From Bog-159 sp049516155 (lineage in GTDB: Bacteria; Acidobacteriota; Terriglobia; Bryobacterales; Bryobacteraceae): a stretch of 64,000 nucleotides of DNA. The position numbers and the translations under genes were made by a program. Shown one piece after another: positions 51,834-60,192 of this stretch. Every line of letters begins with the position of its first letter. Position 1 is the stretch's first letter. The notes under the pieces are model-generated. The model worked only from the letters and a program-made list of their open reading frames with translations. It had not been told where the DNA came from and did not search any database. The stretch is taken from assembly GCA_049516155.1 (NCBI GenBank), contig JBEKTJ010000027.1, positions 9,656-73,655 of the forward strand. The letters run 5' to 3'.

Positions 51834-52076
51834 TCAGACGTAGCCTTCATCGTCGATTACAAGCTGCACCCGGGATGCCGGAATGATTGGGGCGTCTGCG
51901 GGCACCTCAAAAGCGGGAAATCGGCGGGAGCGTTTTTTCGGCGATCGCGCTTGCGGCGGGGCCAAGCCACGGCGGGCGAGTTTCGATAAGACCCGGCCAA
52001 GGCGCTCCCCGGACACGTTCGCCAAATGCATGGCGGCATCATACACGTCGTCATCCAGCGTTACCGTGGTCCGCAT
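51834..52076 (-). CDS. ribbon-helix-helix antitoxin-like protein without a toxin partner
   Basis: 80 residues from the ATG at MRTTVTLDDDVYDAAMHLAN, with AAGGTG 6 nt upstream. The MRTTVTLDDDV strand then helices are typical of VapB/CopG antitoxins, and the C-terminal AFEVPADAPIIPASRV tail is the part that binds a PIN toxin in related proteins. In complete systems a PIN toxin gene follows, but the DNA after the stop runs into the end of the FG-GAP gene. So the antitoxin is an orphan or acts on a distant toxin. Confidence 0.8.
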   Translation of the reverse strand: MRTTVTLDDDVYDAAMHLANVSGERLGRVLSKLARRGLAPPQARSPKKRSRRFPAFEVPADAPIIPASRVQLVIDDEGYV

Positions 52077-52150
52077 GATTACACCTTGATGCACTGATGC
52101 AGTGATGTCAAGATGCGGCCACCGGACTTCGACTTTTCGGCGGCCATTGG

Positions 52151-52156
52151 TATAAT
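52151..52156 (+). promoter_or_regulatory. candidate -10 element of the molybdoenzyme gene
   Basis: A perfect TATAAT lies 11 nt before the GTG start; the predicted transcription start (about 7 nt downstream) would leave a leader of only 3-4 nt. The -35 region (TTCGAC at 17 nt spacing) is a poor match, and no Shine-Dalgarno is visible. Confidence 0.4.
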
Positions 52157-52166
52157 CCACCTATAA

Positions 52167-54218
52167 GTGCCTGAAGTCCGCCATTCCGTGTGCGCCTTGG
52201 ACTGCCCGGATGCTTGCGCCGTGCTGGTCACCATCGACGGCGACGGCAAAGCTACCCGATTACGAGGCGATCCGGCGCATCCCGTAACCCGCGGATTCCT
52301 GTGCGGCAAAGTAGCGCGGTATCTGGAACGCGAGTACGCGCCCAGCCGTCTGCTTCACCCCCTCCGCCGAGCCGGCGCCAAGGGCGAAGGACGCTTCCTG
52401 CGCGTAAGTTGGAACGAGGCCCTGGACGAAATCGCCGCGCGCCTGAAAGCCATCGCCGCGGAATTCGGACCCGAGGCCGTTCTGCCCTACAGCTATGCGG
52501 GCACCATGGGAATGCTGAACGGCTCGGGCATGGACCGGCGTTTCTTCCACCGGCTAGGCGCATCGCGCCTCGACCGCACCATCTGTTCGTCGGCGGGCGG
52601 CGCCGGGCTGATCGACGCTCTCGGCTTTCGCTACGGCACCGAGCCCGAGCAGTTCCGGCACTCCAAGTTGATTATCGCCTGGGGCGCGAACGTGCTCGGC
52701 ACCAACGTGCATCTGTGGCCGTTCATCGTGGAGGCGCGCCGCAATGGCGCCAGATTCTACACCATCGACCCGCGCCGCAATCGCACCGGCGCGGCCGCGG
52801 ACAACCACTTCTTCATCAATCCCGGCAGCGATACGGCGCTGGCGCTGGGCATGATGCACGTCATCGTGGGCGAGAAGCTTTACGACTCCGGTTACATCGC
52901 CGCGCATACCGCGGGATTCGCGGAACTCGCCGAGCGGGTCGAAGAATATCCTCCCGAGCGCGCCGCGGCGCTGACCGGCATCCCGAAAGACGACATCGTG
53001 GCACTGGCGCGCGAATACGCCACCACGCGTCCGGCCGCCATCCGGCTGAACTACGGCGTGCAGCGCAGCGACCGTGGCGCGATGGCGGTGCGCACCATTG
53101 CCCTGTTGCCCGCGCTGACCGGCTCCTGGAAAGACGTGGGCGGCGGCTTGCAGCTCTCCACTTCGCAAGCGTTTCACCTGAACAGAACCGGCCTGGAACG
53201 CGCGGATCTGCAATGGCGCGCACTGGGCCGCGAGGCGCGCATAATAAACATGTCGTCGCTGGGCCAAGCGTTGAACGAAGTCGCCAATCCTCCGGTTAAG
53301 GCCCTGGTGGTCTACAATTCGAACCCCGCCGCCATTGCGCCGAACCAGAATTCGGTGCGGCGTGGCCTGCAGCGCACCGACCTTTTCACCGTAGTGTTGG
53401 AACAGTTTCAGAACGACACAGCCGATTATGCCGACTTCGTGCTGCCGGCGACCACCTTCCTGGAGCACACCGATCTTTATTTCGCTTACGGCCACTATTA
53501 CCTGCAATTGGCGCGGCCCGCGTTGGCGCCTCCGGGCGAAACCAAATCCAATGTAGAGGTCTTTCGGGAGCTAGCCCAGCGCATGGGCTTTGACGACGCT
53601 TGCTTCGGCGATTCGAACGACGACATGATCCGCACGCTGCTCGATTCCCAGCATCCGTTCGTGCGCGGAATCACCCTGGAGGATCTGGACCGAGAGCATT
53701 TCGTGCGGCTGCGGGTCGCGCCCGCGGGCGATCCCTTCCTGCCGTTCGCCAATGGAGGCTTCGGCACGACTTCCGGCAAATGCGAGTTCCATGCGGAGTC
53801 CATCGCGTACACGCCGCCGGTCGAATCCCGCTTCGGTGACCAGAGCCTGCGGGCGCGCTTCCCGCTGGAATTAATCTCGCCCAAACACGACGACACCATG
53901 AACTCGACTTTCGGCAACCGCCCGGAAAACGACGCGGCCACGGCCACGCTGCACATTGAAGCAGCCGATGCCGCGGCGCGCGGAATCGAGACGGGCGATC
54001 AGGTGCGCGTCTACAATGACCGCGGGGCCTGCCTGCTGCGGGCGCAAGTTGACGGGGTGGTGCGGCGGGGAGTGGTCTGCGTGCCGGCCGTGCGCTGGGC
54101 CAGAATGGCGCCCGACCGCCGGAGCGTGAATGCGCTCACCTCCGAGCGGCTCACCGACAAGGGCGGCGGGCCCACACTGTTCAGTTGCCTCGTACAAGTG
54201 GAGAAGAGCGGAGACTGA
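52167..54218 (+). CDS. molybdopterin-dependent oxidoreductase with [4Fe-4S] site
   Basis: 683 residues of the DMSO-reductase superfamily. N-terminal cluster cysteines C9, C13, C17 and C46 are in VCALDCPDACAV and RGFLCGKVARY. Cofactor-binding blocks follow: YSYAGTMGMLNGSGMDRRFF, IIAWGANVLGTNVHLWPFI, FYTIDPRRNRTGAAAD, and a C-terminal molydopterin dinucleotide domain (LELISPKHDDTMNSTFGNRP; GDQVRVYNDRG). There is no twin-arginine signal, so it should be cytoplasmic. Family substrates include formate and S/N-oxides; none can be assigned. The start is GTG, with a promoter-like TATAAT almost adjacent. The stop overlaps the next ATG. Confidence 0.9.
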   Translation: MPEVRHSVCALDCPDACAVLVTIDGDGKATRLRGDPAHPVTRGFLCGKVARYLEREYAPSRLLHPLRRAGAKGEGRFLRVSWNEALDEIAARLKAIAAEFGPEAVLPYSYAGTMGMLNGSGMDRRFFHRLGASRLDRTICSSAGGAGLIDALGFRYGTEPEQFRHSKLIIAWGANVLGTNVHLWPFIVEARRNGARFYTIDPRRNRTGAAADNHFFINPGSDTALALGMMHVIVGEKLYDSGYIAAHTAGFAELAERVEEYPPERAAALTGIPKDDIVALAREYATTRPAAIRLNYGVQRSDRGAMAVRTIALLPALTGSWKDVGGGLQLSTSQAFHLNRTGLERADLQWRALGREARIINMSSLGQALNEVANPPVKALVVYNSNPAAIAPNQNSVRRGLQRTDLFTVVLEQFQNDTADYADFVLPATTFLEHTDLYFAYGHYYLQLARPALAPPGETKSNVEVFRELAQRMGFDDACFGDSNDDMIRTLLDSQHPFVRGITLEDLDREHFVRLRVAPAGDPFLPFANGGFGTTSGKCEFHAESIAYTPPVESRFGDQSLRARFPLELISPKHDDTMNSTFGNRPENDAATATLHIEAADAAARGIETGDQVRVYNDRGACLLRAQVDGVVRRGVVCVPAVRWARMAPDRRSVNALTSERLTDKGGGPTLFSCLVQVEKSGD

Positions 54219-54772
54219 TGAACATTTCCTTTTCGGGCCGGAGCAGGCAGTTCCCCGCGGCCGCGATCCTGGTGTTGAGCCTGGCCCTCGCGCCCACGGC
54301 GTGCAAACGGCATAGGCGCGTAACGGTCCGGACGGTGGAAGAGTCGCCGGCGCTGGCGAGCGTGGTAGCCACATCGGATCCGAGTGCCGCCGTACAGTTG
54401 ATCGGCGGATTCTACGGCGTCGAACAAAACGCATGGCGTTGGACCGCTGGTAAATTCTCCGTAATATTGCGCCCGCCGCGCACGGCCGCGACGAACGGCG
54501 CCGTCCTGCAACTCAAATTCGCAATTCCGCCCGGAGCTATCTCGAAGATGCGATCCGTATCGCTCTCCGCATACGTAAACGGCACGGCTCTTACTCCAGA
54601 GACTTACAAGCAGGCAGGTAACTTTACATACAGCCGCGACGTTCCAGCCAACCTGCTGGTAGGCGATCAGGCTCGGGTGGATTTTTCACTGGACAAGACT
54701 GTACCAGCCAGCCCGCCAGACACGCGGGAACTTGGCGTGGTCGTTTCGCTAGTGGGCTTCCAGCCGAAGTAG
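54218..54772 (+). CDS. putative lipoprotein of unknown function
   Basis: 184 residues. The ATG overlaps the molybdoenzyme stop (TGATG) and yields a signal peptide with a LAPTAC lipobox (Cys at about residue 29), followed by KRHRR. The mature part (about 60-184) looks like one beta-sandwich domain, with RPPRTAATNGAVLQLKFAIP and FTYSRDVPANLLVGDQARVD. I do not recognise the family. Translational coupling suggests it works with or is expressed beside the oxidoreductase, although the two are predicted in different compartments. Confidence 0.7.
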   Translation: MNISFSGRSRQFPAAAILVLSLALAPTACKRHRRVTVRTVEESPALASVVATSDPSAAVQLIGGFYGVEQNAWRWTAGKFSVILRPPRTAATNGAVLQLKFAIPPGAISKMRSVSLSAYVNGTALTPETYKQAGNFTYSRDVPANLLVGDQARVDFSLDKTVPASPPDTRELGVVVSLVGFQPK

Positions 54773-54889
54773 TGGATTGCCTCCTCTAGTACCGTCGTCC
54801 GAGATTTCTCTGGAAGCCGCGAAAAAAGCATGCTAATCTTCTGACTTCTGACGCATGCTCGAAAATGGGGGCGTGTGGTAAGGAGGCGT

Positions 54890-56119
54890 ATGACCACGAC
54901 TGGACAAAACCTGCACCGCATTTCCGCGGTCCACTGGCTGGGCGCGAGCGGTGCGCAGGCTTTAGGGACGATGCTGGTGGCGGCGGCGCTCGGGACACTG
55001 TCGGCGCAGGCGCAGACCTATACCGTGTTACACCGTTTCACGGGAACTCCGGATGGCGCCAGCCCGGCGGCAGGCCTGATCGGACATGGCGCCGGGGGAC
55101 TGGCCGGAACCACTCAGGGCGGCGGCGCCTACGGCTATGGAACGGTATTCAAGCTGGATACGACCGGCGAGAGTGTGCTCTATAGTTTCACCGGGGGGCT
55201 GGACGGGGCGAATCCCGTCGCCGGTCTGATTCGGGACGCGGCGGGCAATCTCTTCGGCACAACCGTGAACGGCGGAGATTTCTATGGCACTGTGTTCAAG
55301 CTGGATACCGGCGGTACGGAAACGGTATTGCATAGTTTCAGGGACAGGGGAGGTGACGGCGGCTTTCCCGTCGCAGGCCTGGCTGCGGACTCGGCGGGCA
55401 ATCTCTATGGCACAGCGACGGAGGGTGGATTATCGAACGTGGGCATAGCGTTCAAGCTGAACAGCACCGGCGAGACGATGCTGCATACTTTTGCAGGAGT
55501 CCCGGACGGGTCGGCCCCCGCCGCAGGGCTGATTCGGGACTCGGCAGGCAATCTCTATGGCACCACCCCAGGCGGCGGCGCGATGGGCTGGGGAACCGTG
55601 TATAAGATCGATACGGCTGGCACGGAGACGGTCCTATATAGTTTCACCGGCGGAGCGGACGGGGGCATGCCGTACGCAAGTCTAATAGAAGACTCGGCAG
55701 GCAATCTCTACGGCACCACTACGTGGGCCGGCATCGCTGCGGGGAGTGCGGGCTTCGGCGTCGTGTTCAAGCTGGATACAGCCGGCACGGAGACCGTCCT
55801 ATACACCTTTACAGGCGGTGCGGACGGGGGGTATCCCGCCGCGGGGCTGGTCCAAGACTCGGAAGGCAATCTGTACGGCACCACTCAGGCCGGTGGTACC
55901 GGCAGCGGTTTCTCAGGCGATGGCGTGGTGTTCAAGCTGAGCTCGACCGGCACGGAGACCGTGCTGCACACTTTCACGGGCGGAACGGACGGATTGCAAC
56001 CCCTGGCAGGTCTGCTGCGAGACTCGTCGGGCAATCTATACGGCACCGCAGTCGGCGGCGGCATCACCAACAGCGGATGCCCGTTCGGCTGCGGGATAGT
56101 GTTCAAGATCGCCCCTTAA
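54890..56119 (+). CDS. exported GloVer tandem-repeat protein, second copy
   Basis: 409 residues from the ATG with AGGAGG 4 nt upstream. A signal region (up to about SAQAQTY) is followed by about nine near-identical repeats of about 38-42 residues with the pattern AGLIRDSAGNLYGTT..GG...GTVFKLDTAGTETVLYSFTGGADG. These repeats are more uniform than in the paralogue at 8.9-10.3 kb, suggesting recent expansion or homogenisation. A last pair of cysteines (GCPFGCG) mirrors the end of the other copy. Function unknown. Confidence 0.82.
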   Translation: MTTTGQNLHRISAVHWLGASGAQALGTMLVAAALGTLSAQAQTYTVLHRFTGTPDGASPAAGLIGHGAGGLAGTTQGGGAYGYGTVFKLDTTGESVLYSFTGGLDGANPVAGLIRDAAGNLFGTTVNGGDFYGTVFKLDTGGTETVLHSFRDRGGDGGFPVAGLAADSAGNLYGTATEGGLSNVGIAFKLNSTGETMLHTFAGVPDGSAPAAGLIRDSAGNLYGTTPGGGAMGWGTVYKIDTAGTETVLYSFTGGADGGMPYASLIEDSAGNLYGTTTWAGIAAGSAGFGVVFKLDTAGTETVLYTFTGGADGGYPAAGLVQDSEGNLYGTTQAGGTGSGFSGDGVVFKLSSTGTETVLHTFTGGTDGLQPLAGLLRDSSGNLYGTAVGGGITNSGCPFGCGIVFKIAP

Positions 56120-56120
56120 C

Positions 56121-56690
56121 TCATCCGCGATAAAGCCCCCGCGCGCGTATATAATCCAGCACCGCGGCGGGCACTTCCACGCGATCGTCGCCCGCCGCCA
56201 GCTTGCGCCGGATTTCCGAAGACGAGACCGGCAGATCCACGGCCTCCAACCGGTGTACGCTGGCCTCCGCCGGGATATCGTAGCGATGGCCCGGCCGGCT
56301 GACCACAATGAACTCCACCGCCCGGATCACGTCCTGCCAGCGGCGCCAGCTCTCGATCTCCGCAAACGCATCCGCGCCAATCACGAAGAACAGCTTGTCC
56401 GCTGGATCCAGGCGCGCGCGCACTTTCTCGATGGTGTCGATTGAATAGCTGCTGGCGGTTCCCTGTTCCAGCCGTGAGGCTTCGAACTTTGGCTCGTCGC
56501 GGCAGGCTAACTCGACCATCGCGAAGCGGTCGGCATAAGGCGCATGCGTGACGCCCTGCTTGTGCGGCGGCCTTTCGGCGGGCACCAGCCACACACGGTC
56601 GAGTTGGAAGCGCGCGGCGGCTTCGCGCGCCACCGCCAAATGCGCATTGTGAATCGGATCGAAGGTGCCGCCGAAGATCGCCAGTCGCAA
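56121..56690 (-). CDS. nadD: nicotinate-nucleotide adenylyltransferase
   Basis: 189 residues from the TTG start. It makes deamido-NAD from nicotinate mononucleotide and ATP in NAD synthesis. Nucleotidyl-transferase signatures: LRLAIFGGTFDPIHNAHLAV with the (H/T)xGH-type site, LVPAERPPHKQG, FFVIGADAFAEIESWRRW and LPVSSSEIRRKLAAG (the ISSTxIR block). An ATG 39 nt upstream overlaps the end of the DUF1080 gene; the TTG with AAGGA about 10 nt before it avoids the overlap and fits family starts (MRLAIFGG). Last gene of a ppi-DUF1080-nadD operon. Confidence 0.9.
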   Translation of the reverse strand: MRLAIFGGTFDPIHNAHLAVAREAAARFQLDRVWLVPAERPPHKQGVTHAPYADRFAMVELACRDEPKFEASRLEQGTASSYSIDTIEKVRARLDPADKLFFVIGADAFAEIESWRRWQDVIRAVEFIVVSRPGHRYDIPAEASVHRLEAVDLPVSSSEIRRKLAAGDDRVEVPAAVLDYIRARGLYRG

Positions 56691-56703
56691 AGGGCGCGCG
56701 TCC

Positions 56704-57294
56704 TTACGGCAGAATCTTGATCCGCACATTGCGGAAATACACTTCCATGGGCGGACCGCGATGCAACTGGAACGCGATAATGCCTTCCAGGCGCGCCGAA
56801 TCGTGCAGGTCGGCCGTCACCAGGCCGTTGAGCGTCAGCTTGATGTGGTCGCCGTCGGAGAGGATTTCGTAATCGTTCCAGTCTTGCAGCTTGACTACCG
56901 TCTCCGCCTTGCCTTTCCAGCCATCCACCAGCGTGCCGCGGCCTTTTTCCTCGTAGATGTTGCCCCAGTAATTATCCTGCGCCGCGTCCGCCTGATATCC
57001 GCGCACCACCCAGTTGTCCAGCGCCTCGCTGCGAAACTGGATACCGCTGTTGTGGTTGCGCAGCTTCATCTCCGCGCGCAGGATGAAGTTGCGATACGGC
57101 TGCTTGCTGATGAGGAACGAATTGTCGGTCATGGTGACGCCTTCCGTATGGCCCACGATCATGCCGTCGCGCACGCTCCACATGCGCGGATCGCCGTCCC
57201 AACCGTCCAGGTTTTTGCCGTTGAACAGCGGCTGGAATCCATCCTGCGCGAAGGCGGCTGCACAGAACGCCAGCAACAGCAGCATGCGTCTCAT
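56704..57294 (-). CDS. DUF1080 (3-keto-disaccharide hydrolase-like) exported protein
   Basis: 196 residues with an N-terminal signal peptide (MRRMLLLLAFCAAAFAQDGF). DUF1080 hallmarks: FQPLFNGKNLDGWDGDP near the start, RNFILRAEMKLRNHNSGIQF in the centre, the WNDYEILSDGDHIKLTLNG block, and a C-terminal IAFQLHRGPPMEVYFRNVRI. The fold is a concanavalin-like sandwich; some members hydrolyse 3-keto-glycosides. It begins 3 nt after the peptidyl-prolyl isomerase stop. Confidence 0.92.
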   Translation of the reverse strand: MRRMLLLLAFCAAAFAQDGFQPLFNGKNLDGWDGDPRMWSVRDGMIVGHTEGVTMTDNSFLISKQPYRNFILRAEMKLRNHNSGIQFRSEALDNWVVRGYQADAAQDNYWGNIYEEKGRGTLVDGWKGKAETVVKLQDWNDYEILSDGDHIKLTLNGLVTADLHDSARLEGIIAFQLHRGPPMEVYFRNVRIKILP

Positions 57295-57297
57295 GGC

Positions 57298-57786
57298 TTA
57301 GCTCCTCTCGATCTTGACGGATTTAACGCGCACTTCCTTAAGCGGCCGGTCCTGTTTGTCGCGCGGCGCTTCGGAGATCTTCTTCACCACGTCATAGCCT
57401 TCCGTCACCTCGCCGAAAATGGTGTGCCGGTTGTCGAGCCAAGGCGTGGCGGCCACGGTCACAAAGAACTGGCTGCCGTTGGTGTTGGGTCCGGCATTGG
57501 CCATGGACAGGAAGCCGTGCTTGGTGTGCTTCAACGTGGGATGAAATTCGTCGGCAAACTTGTAGCCCGGCCCGCCGCGGCCGGTGCCTTCGGGATCGCC
57601 GCCCTGGATCATGAAATCGGGGATCACGCGGTGAAAGATGGTGCCGTCGTAAAAGGGCTTGCCGGTTTTCGTGCCATCGGCGAGCGAGACGAAGTTCTCC
57701 ACCGTGCGCGGAGCTTTGTCGGCGAAGAGCTTCACTTTGAACTGGCCCTCGCTGGTGTCGAAGAGGGCGTATGTTTCGTTGGGCAT
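57298..57786 (-). CDS. cyclophilin-type peptidyl-prolyl isomerase
   Basis: 162 residues. The core sequence is complete: YALFDTSEGQFKVKLFADKA, FYDGTIFHRVIPDFMIQGGD (with the catalytic Arg in FHRV), GFLSMANAGPNTNGSQFFVT, WLDNRHTIFGEVTEGYDVV. The ATG at MPNETYALFDTS is chosen. The frame runs 60 codons further upstream into sequence without coding character. It has no signal peptide, so it is a cytoplasmic foldase. First gene of the operon ending with nadD. Confidence 0.95.
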   Translation of the reverse strand: MPNETYALFDTSEGQFKVKLFADKAPRTVENFVSLADGTKTGKPFYDGTIFHRVIPDFMIQGGDPEGTGRGGPGYKFADEFHPTLKHTKHGFLSMANAGPNTNGSQFFVTVAATPWLDNRHTIFGEVTEGYDVVKKISEAPRDKQDRPLKEVRVKSVKIERS

Positions 57787-57996
57787 CTTCGGATTGTAGC
57801 AAGGCGCCACGGCCTTCAGCCTTTGGGCGCATGCGTGACCGTAACCGCGCACTGGCGTCAATGGTGGGGCTGTCCCCAGCATAGCGGGTAAAATGACGCG
57901 CATTGTCACGCTGACCCCGGCTGCGTAATCGGGCCGCGGGCCCGTTCGTCCGCAATTTTCCACAACGTATCCGAATCCTCATCCTCATTCTCGGCG

Positions 57997-59091
57997 TTAC
58001 GGGCTGTTCTCGCCAGGAACCACAAACAGATTTTTGGGCTCGGCACATAAGGTAGCGAGAGCGCCTTTTCGCATCAACGCGTGGACGCGAGAGGAACCTT
58101 TGATCGTGCCAGCTCTCCTATCCGCATCCTCACGCGCATAGCTGATGAATACATGGGGACGCGGGCCCGACGGCGCCACCTGCCCAGCGAACCCGCCATC
58201 CGCCTCCAGTCTTTGGCAAAGTTCCGCCAGGAAAGCGGTGGCCTCTTTATCCTCCAGTTCGACACGCGTTCCGCGCTGATAAAAAAGAATCATCTCCTCG
58301 CGATCAGGCTGCAATAGGCCACTAAGCGGCTCGGCTGCAATTGCCGGCCCGCTTCGGTCCAGTTCCAAAGCGCGCAGCAGCACTTTCAACAGAATACGTA
58401 GGTCCCATTGCCTGATGCCAAAACCCACGAAGACGAAGTTCTGGCCCACTCGTTTGATGGCACGCAATAGGCTGTTAGGCAGAGGTGGCCGCTCGGCGAC
58501 CACTGCTATCAGAAAATCGAGGATATCGTTCTCGCTGAGCACGAGAGAGGATGGCTCTTCGGCGTTGCCAAACAGATGGAAGACTACCGGCGACATGGGA
58601 GAGCCGGACAACGGAAACTCGGGATTATCTGTTTTATCGCCACGTAGGTGATAGCGTTGTGAGACCGGCGTTTTCCCCGCCGCCCGAAGCGCCTGGCTCA
58701 ACAGCGCGTCCTGGCATGTGGTCAAAATCAGGGTGAACGGAAGCGATGCTATCGTTGCATGCACGGCGGACGGACCGTATGCGTGCGATTGATAAAACTT
58801 CTCCGCCGTAGCTCGAAGGGCCGTGGGCCCAAATCCCTCGGTGTCCTGGTACTGCTGGGAGAGTGCCGCCAGAGTTTTTCCGCAAGGGATTCGGCCGTCC
58901 TCTTCGAGTTCGCGAACGAGTTGGCGTCTGAGCGCTTCCATGAGGCTTATATCGTCAGCCCTGGTACTGGCTCCGGCGGCAGTGTCCAGCCCTGTGGGAG
59001 AGATTCGCGTCGGAATCTCGGAACCCAGCACTAGGACGCATTGGCCGTGCCGAAGCGCCCCCACCAGGCTATTCCAGTGTCGCTCTTTCAC
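57997..59091 (-). CDS. SIR2-like protein with a truncated C-terminal TIR domain
   Basis: 364 residues from the GTG at VKERHWNSLVG, with GGAG 5 nt upstream; a TTG lies 21 nt earlier. Residues 15-245 carry SIR2-like features: GQCVLVLGSEIPTRI, LILTTCQDALLSQAL, VVFHLFGNAEEPSSLVLSEN and NFVFVGFGIRQWDLRILLK. SIR2-like domains in bacterial defence proteins bind or cleave NAD. After a linker, PHVFISYAREDAD begins a TIR domain, but the frame then departs into 40 unrelated residues and ends, so about 100 residues of TIR are missing. The remaining DNA before the next gene does not hold the rest. It may be a remnant of an NAD-depleting defence gene. Confidence 0.7.
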   Translation of the reverse strand: MKERHWNSLVGALRHGQCVLVLGSEIPTRISPTGLDTAAGASTRADDISLMEALRRQLVRELEEDGRIPCGKTLAALSQQYQDTEGFGPTALRATAEKFYQSHAYGPSAVHATIASLPFTLILTTCQDALLSQALRAAGKTPVSQRYHLRGDKTDNPEFPLSGSPMSPVVFHLFGNAEEPSSLVLSENDILDFLIAVVAERPPLPNSLLRAIKRVGQNFVFVGFGIRQWDLRILLKVLLRALELDRSGPAIAAEPLSGLLQPDREEMILFYQRGTRVELEDKEATAFLAELCQRLEADGGFAGQVAPSGPRPHVFISYAREDADRRAGTIKGSSRVHALMRKGALATLCAEPKNLFVVPGENSP

Positions 59092-59263
59092 GCCATCTCC
59101 GTGGGCCGCCAACCTTGGACTTTCGCTTCACCTCGCACACGCAAATCCACACACGGGATCCCGCACATCTTATAGTGGGTTGCGGAAACTTTGTACACGC
59201 ATTGATCTCAAAGCATCTCACCTTTTACTGCCGCGAATCAAGCTGCTCTGCCGTGTCGGGTGC

Positions 59264-59620
59264 TTAACCGTTCTGGGGATCGCGGCCTGGGACCATGTTG
59301 TAATTCTTCTTGAATCGCGTGGAGGGCGCCGGTAACCGTTCCAGAGCGGCCAGCATATCGCGGAGGATGACTTGACATCCAGGGCGCCGGGAGCTTGATC
59401 CAGAGCCCAGAGGGCCTCCGCGTAGTCGGCATCCAGCTCAAAGAGCTGTCGCATCAATCGCTGCGGAATCTCATAGGGTGTCAGATCCATTCGACGGAGG
59501 TCAACGGCGGGCGGTCTGCGATAGGTGGTTAGCATGGAAACCATGCGCAGGCGGTCCAACAGGGCCCAGTCCCCATTCAACAACAGTAGACGCAATTGCC
59601 AGCAGACGACGGCCTGGCAA
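59264..59620 (-). pseudogene. frameshifted gene of unknown family
   Basis: One frame reads WALLDRLRMVSMLTTYRRPP, then LTPYEIPQRLMRQLFELDA and YAEALWALDQAPGALDVK. It then switches near 59,370 to another frame reading VILRDMLAALERLPAPSTRF and KKNYNMVPGRDPQNG before a TAA. Joined, these give about 115 residues of helical, protein-like sequence that no single frame contains. The 5' end is uncertain because the frame is open into the monooxygenase gene. I cannot name the family. It lies between the truncated SIR2 gene and the monooxygenase on the same strand. Confidence 0.5.
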
Positions 59621-59642
59621 TTTACTCCAAAGCCAGAACGAA

Positions 59643-59954
59643 TCACCGCGCGGTTTTCGCCGTCGGCAGCCCATATCCGCCAACGGGGGTCGTGACGGTT
59701 TGGTTGCTGAACCCGGCGATCATCGGACGCGCCGCCGCGATGGCTTTCTTGACTTCCGGTAAAGATACGGAAGCGTCGTGACTGTCCTTGCTGTCCCAAA
59801 CCTCCGTGATCCAGATCCCATTTTCGTCGGCGGAATCCTCGGCGACCACATAACTCAGACACCCAGGCATTTCCTTTACCGCTTGCAGCAACAGAGAGAG
59901 CACTTCCGCTCGCTTGCCGGCTGCGGTCGTCATTTTTCCGATCATTCCGTACAT
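59643..59954 (-). CDS. antibiotic biosynthesis monooxygenase (ABM) domain protein
   Basis: 103 residues starting MYGMIGKMTTAAGKRAEVLS, with AAGGAGAAGG upstream. The ABM ferredoxin-like fold is indicated by LLQAVKEMPGCLSYVVAEDS, ENGIWITEVWDSKDSHDASV and a C-terminal KKAIAAARPMIAGF. Members are small cofactor-free oxygenases or stress-linked quinol oxidases (YgiN-like). The frame is open 105 nt further upstream and there encodes LPVYNPVGEILGGLVVTLVK, which looks like the tail of a sensor domain rather than part of this protein. Confidence 0.85.
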   Translation of the reverse strand: MYGMIGKMTTAAGKRAEVLSLLLQAVKEMPGCLSYVVAEDSADENGIWITEVWDSKDSHDASVSLPEVKKAIAAARPMIAGFSNQTVTTPVGGYGLPTAKTAR

Positions 59955-60033
59955 CGCCTTCTCCTCCTTCGGCGCAGCCCAAGTGGCCTTGACCAACGTG
60001 ACCACCAAGCCACCTAAGATCTCCCCGACCGGG

Positions 60034-60192
60034 TTATAAACAGGAAGCGGTAAATCCAATCCGCTTGCGCAGGAAGTGCGTGCGCTTCTCCATGGGTAAC
60101 GCCAGGTGGCGGCGGATCTGATCGAGTAGCGCGCGCTCGCTTTCGCGCTTCAACGCTTCATGCTTTGTCAGTCGACGCTTTCGTGGCTTCAT
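60034..60192 (-). CDS. small basic protein paired with the nucleotidyltransferase gene
   Basis: 52 residues from the ATG at MKPRKRRLTKHEALKRESER, ending ...MEKRTHFLRKRIGFTASCL. It is rich in Lys/Arg and predicted all-helical. Similar small proteins occur immediately downstream of AbiEii/MNT-like nucleotidyltransferases, so it may be the partner of a toxin-antitoxin-like pair. It overlaps the end of the (frameshifted) nucleotidyltransferase by 35 nt. Confidence 0.6.
   Translation of the reverse strand: MKPRKRRLTKHEALKRESERALLDQIRRHLALPMEKRTHFLRKRIGFTASCL

Noticed and set aside
59621..59982. N-terminal part of a 254-codon minus-strand frame over the monooxygenase
   Set aside because: This part is a shadow of the ABM gene; only the segment after the ABM stop looks protein-like and is reported as a pseudogene.
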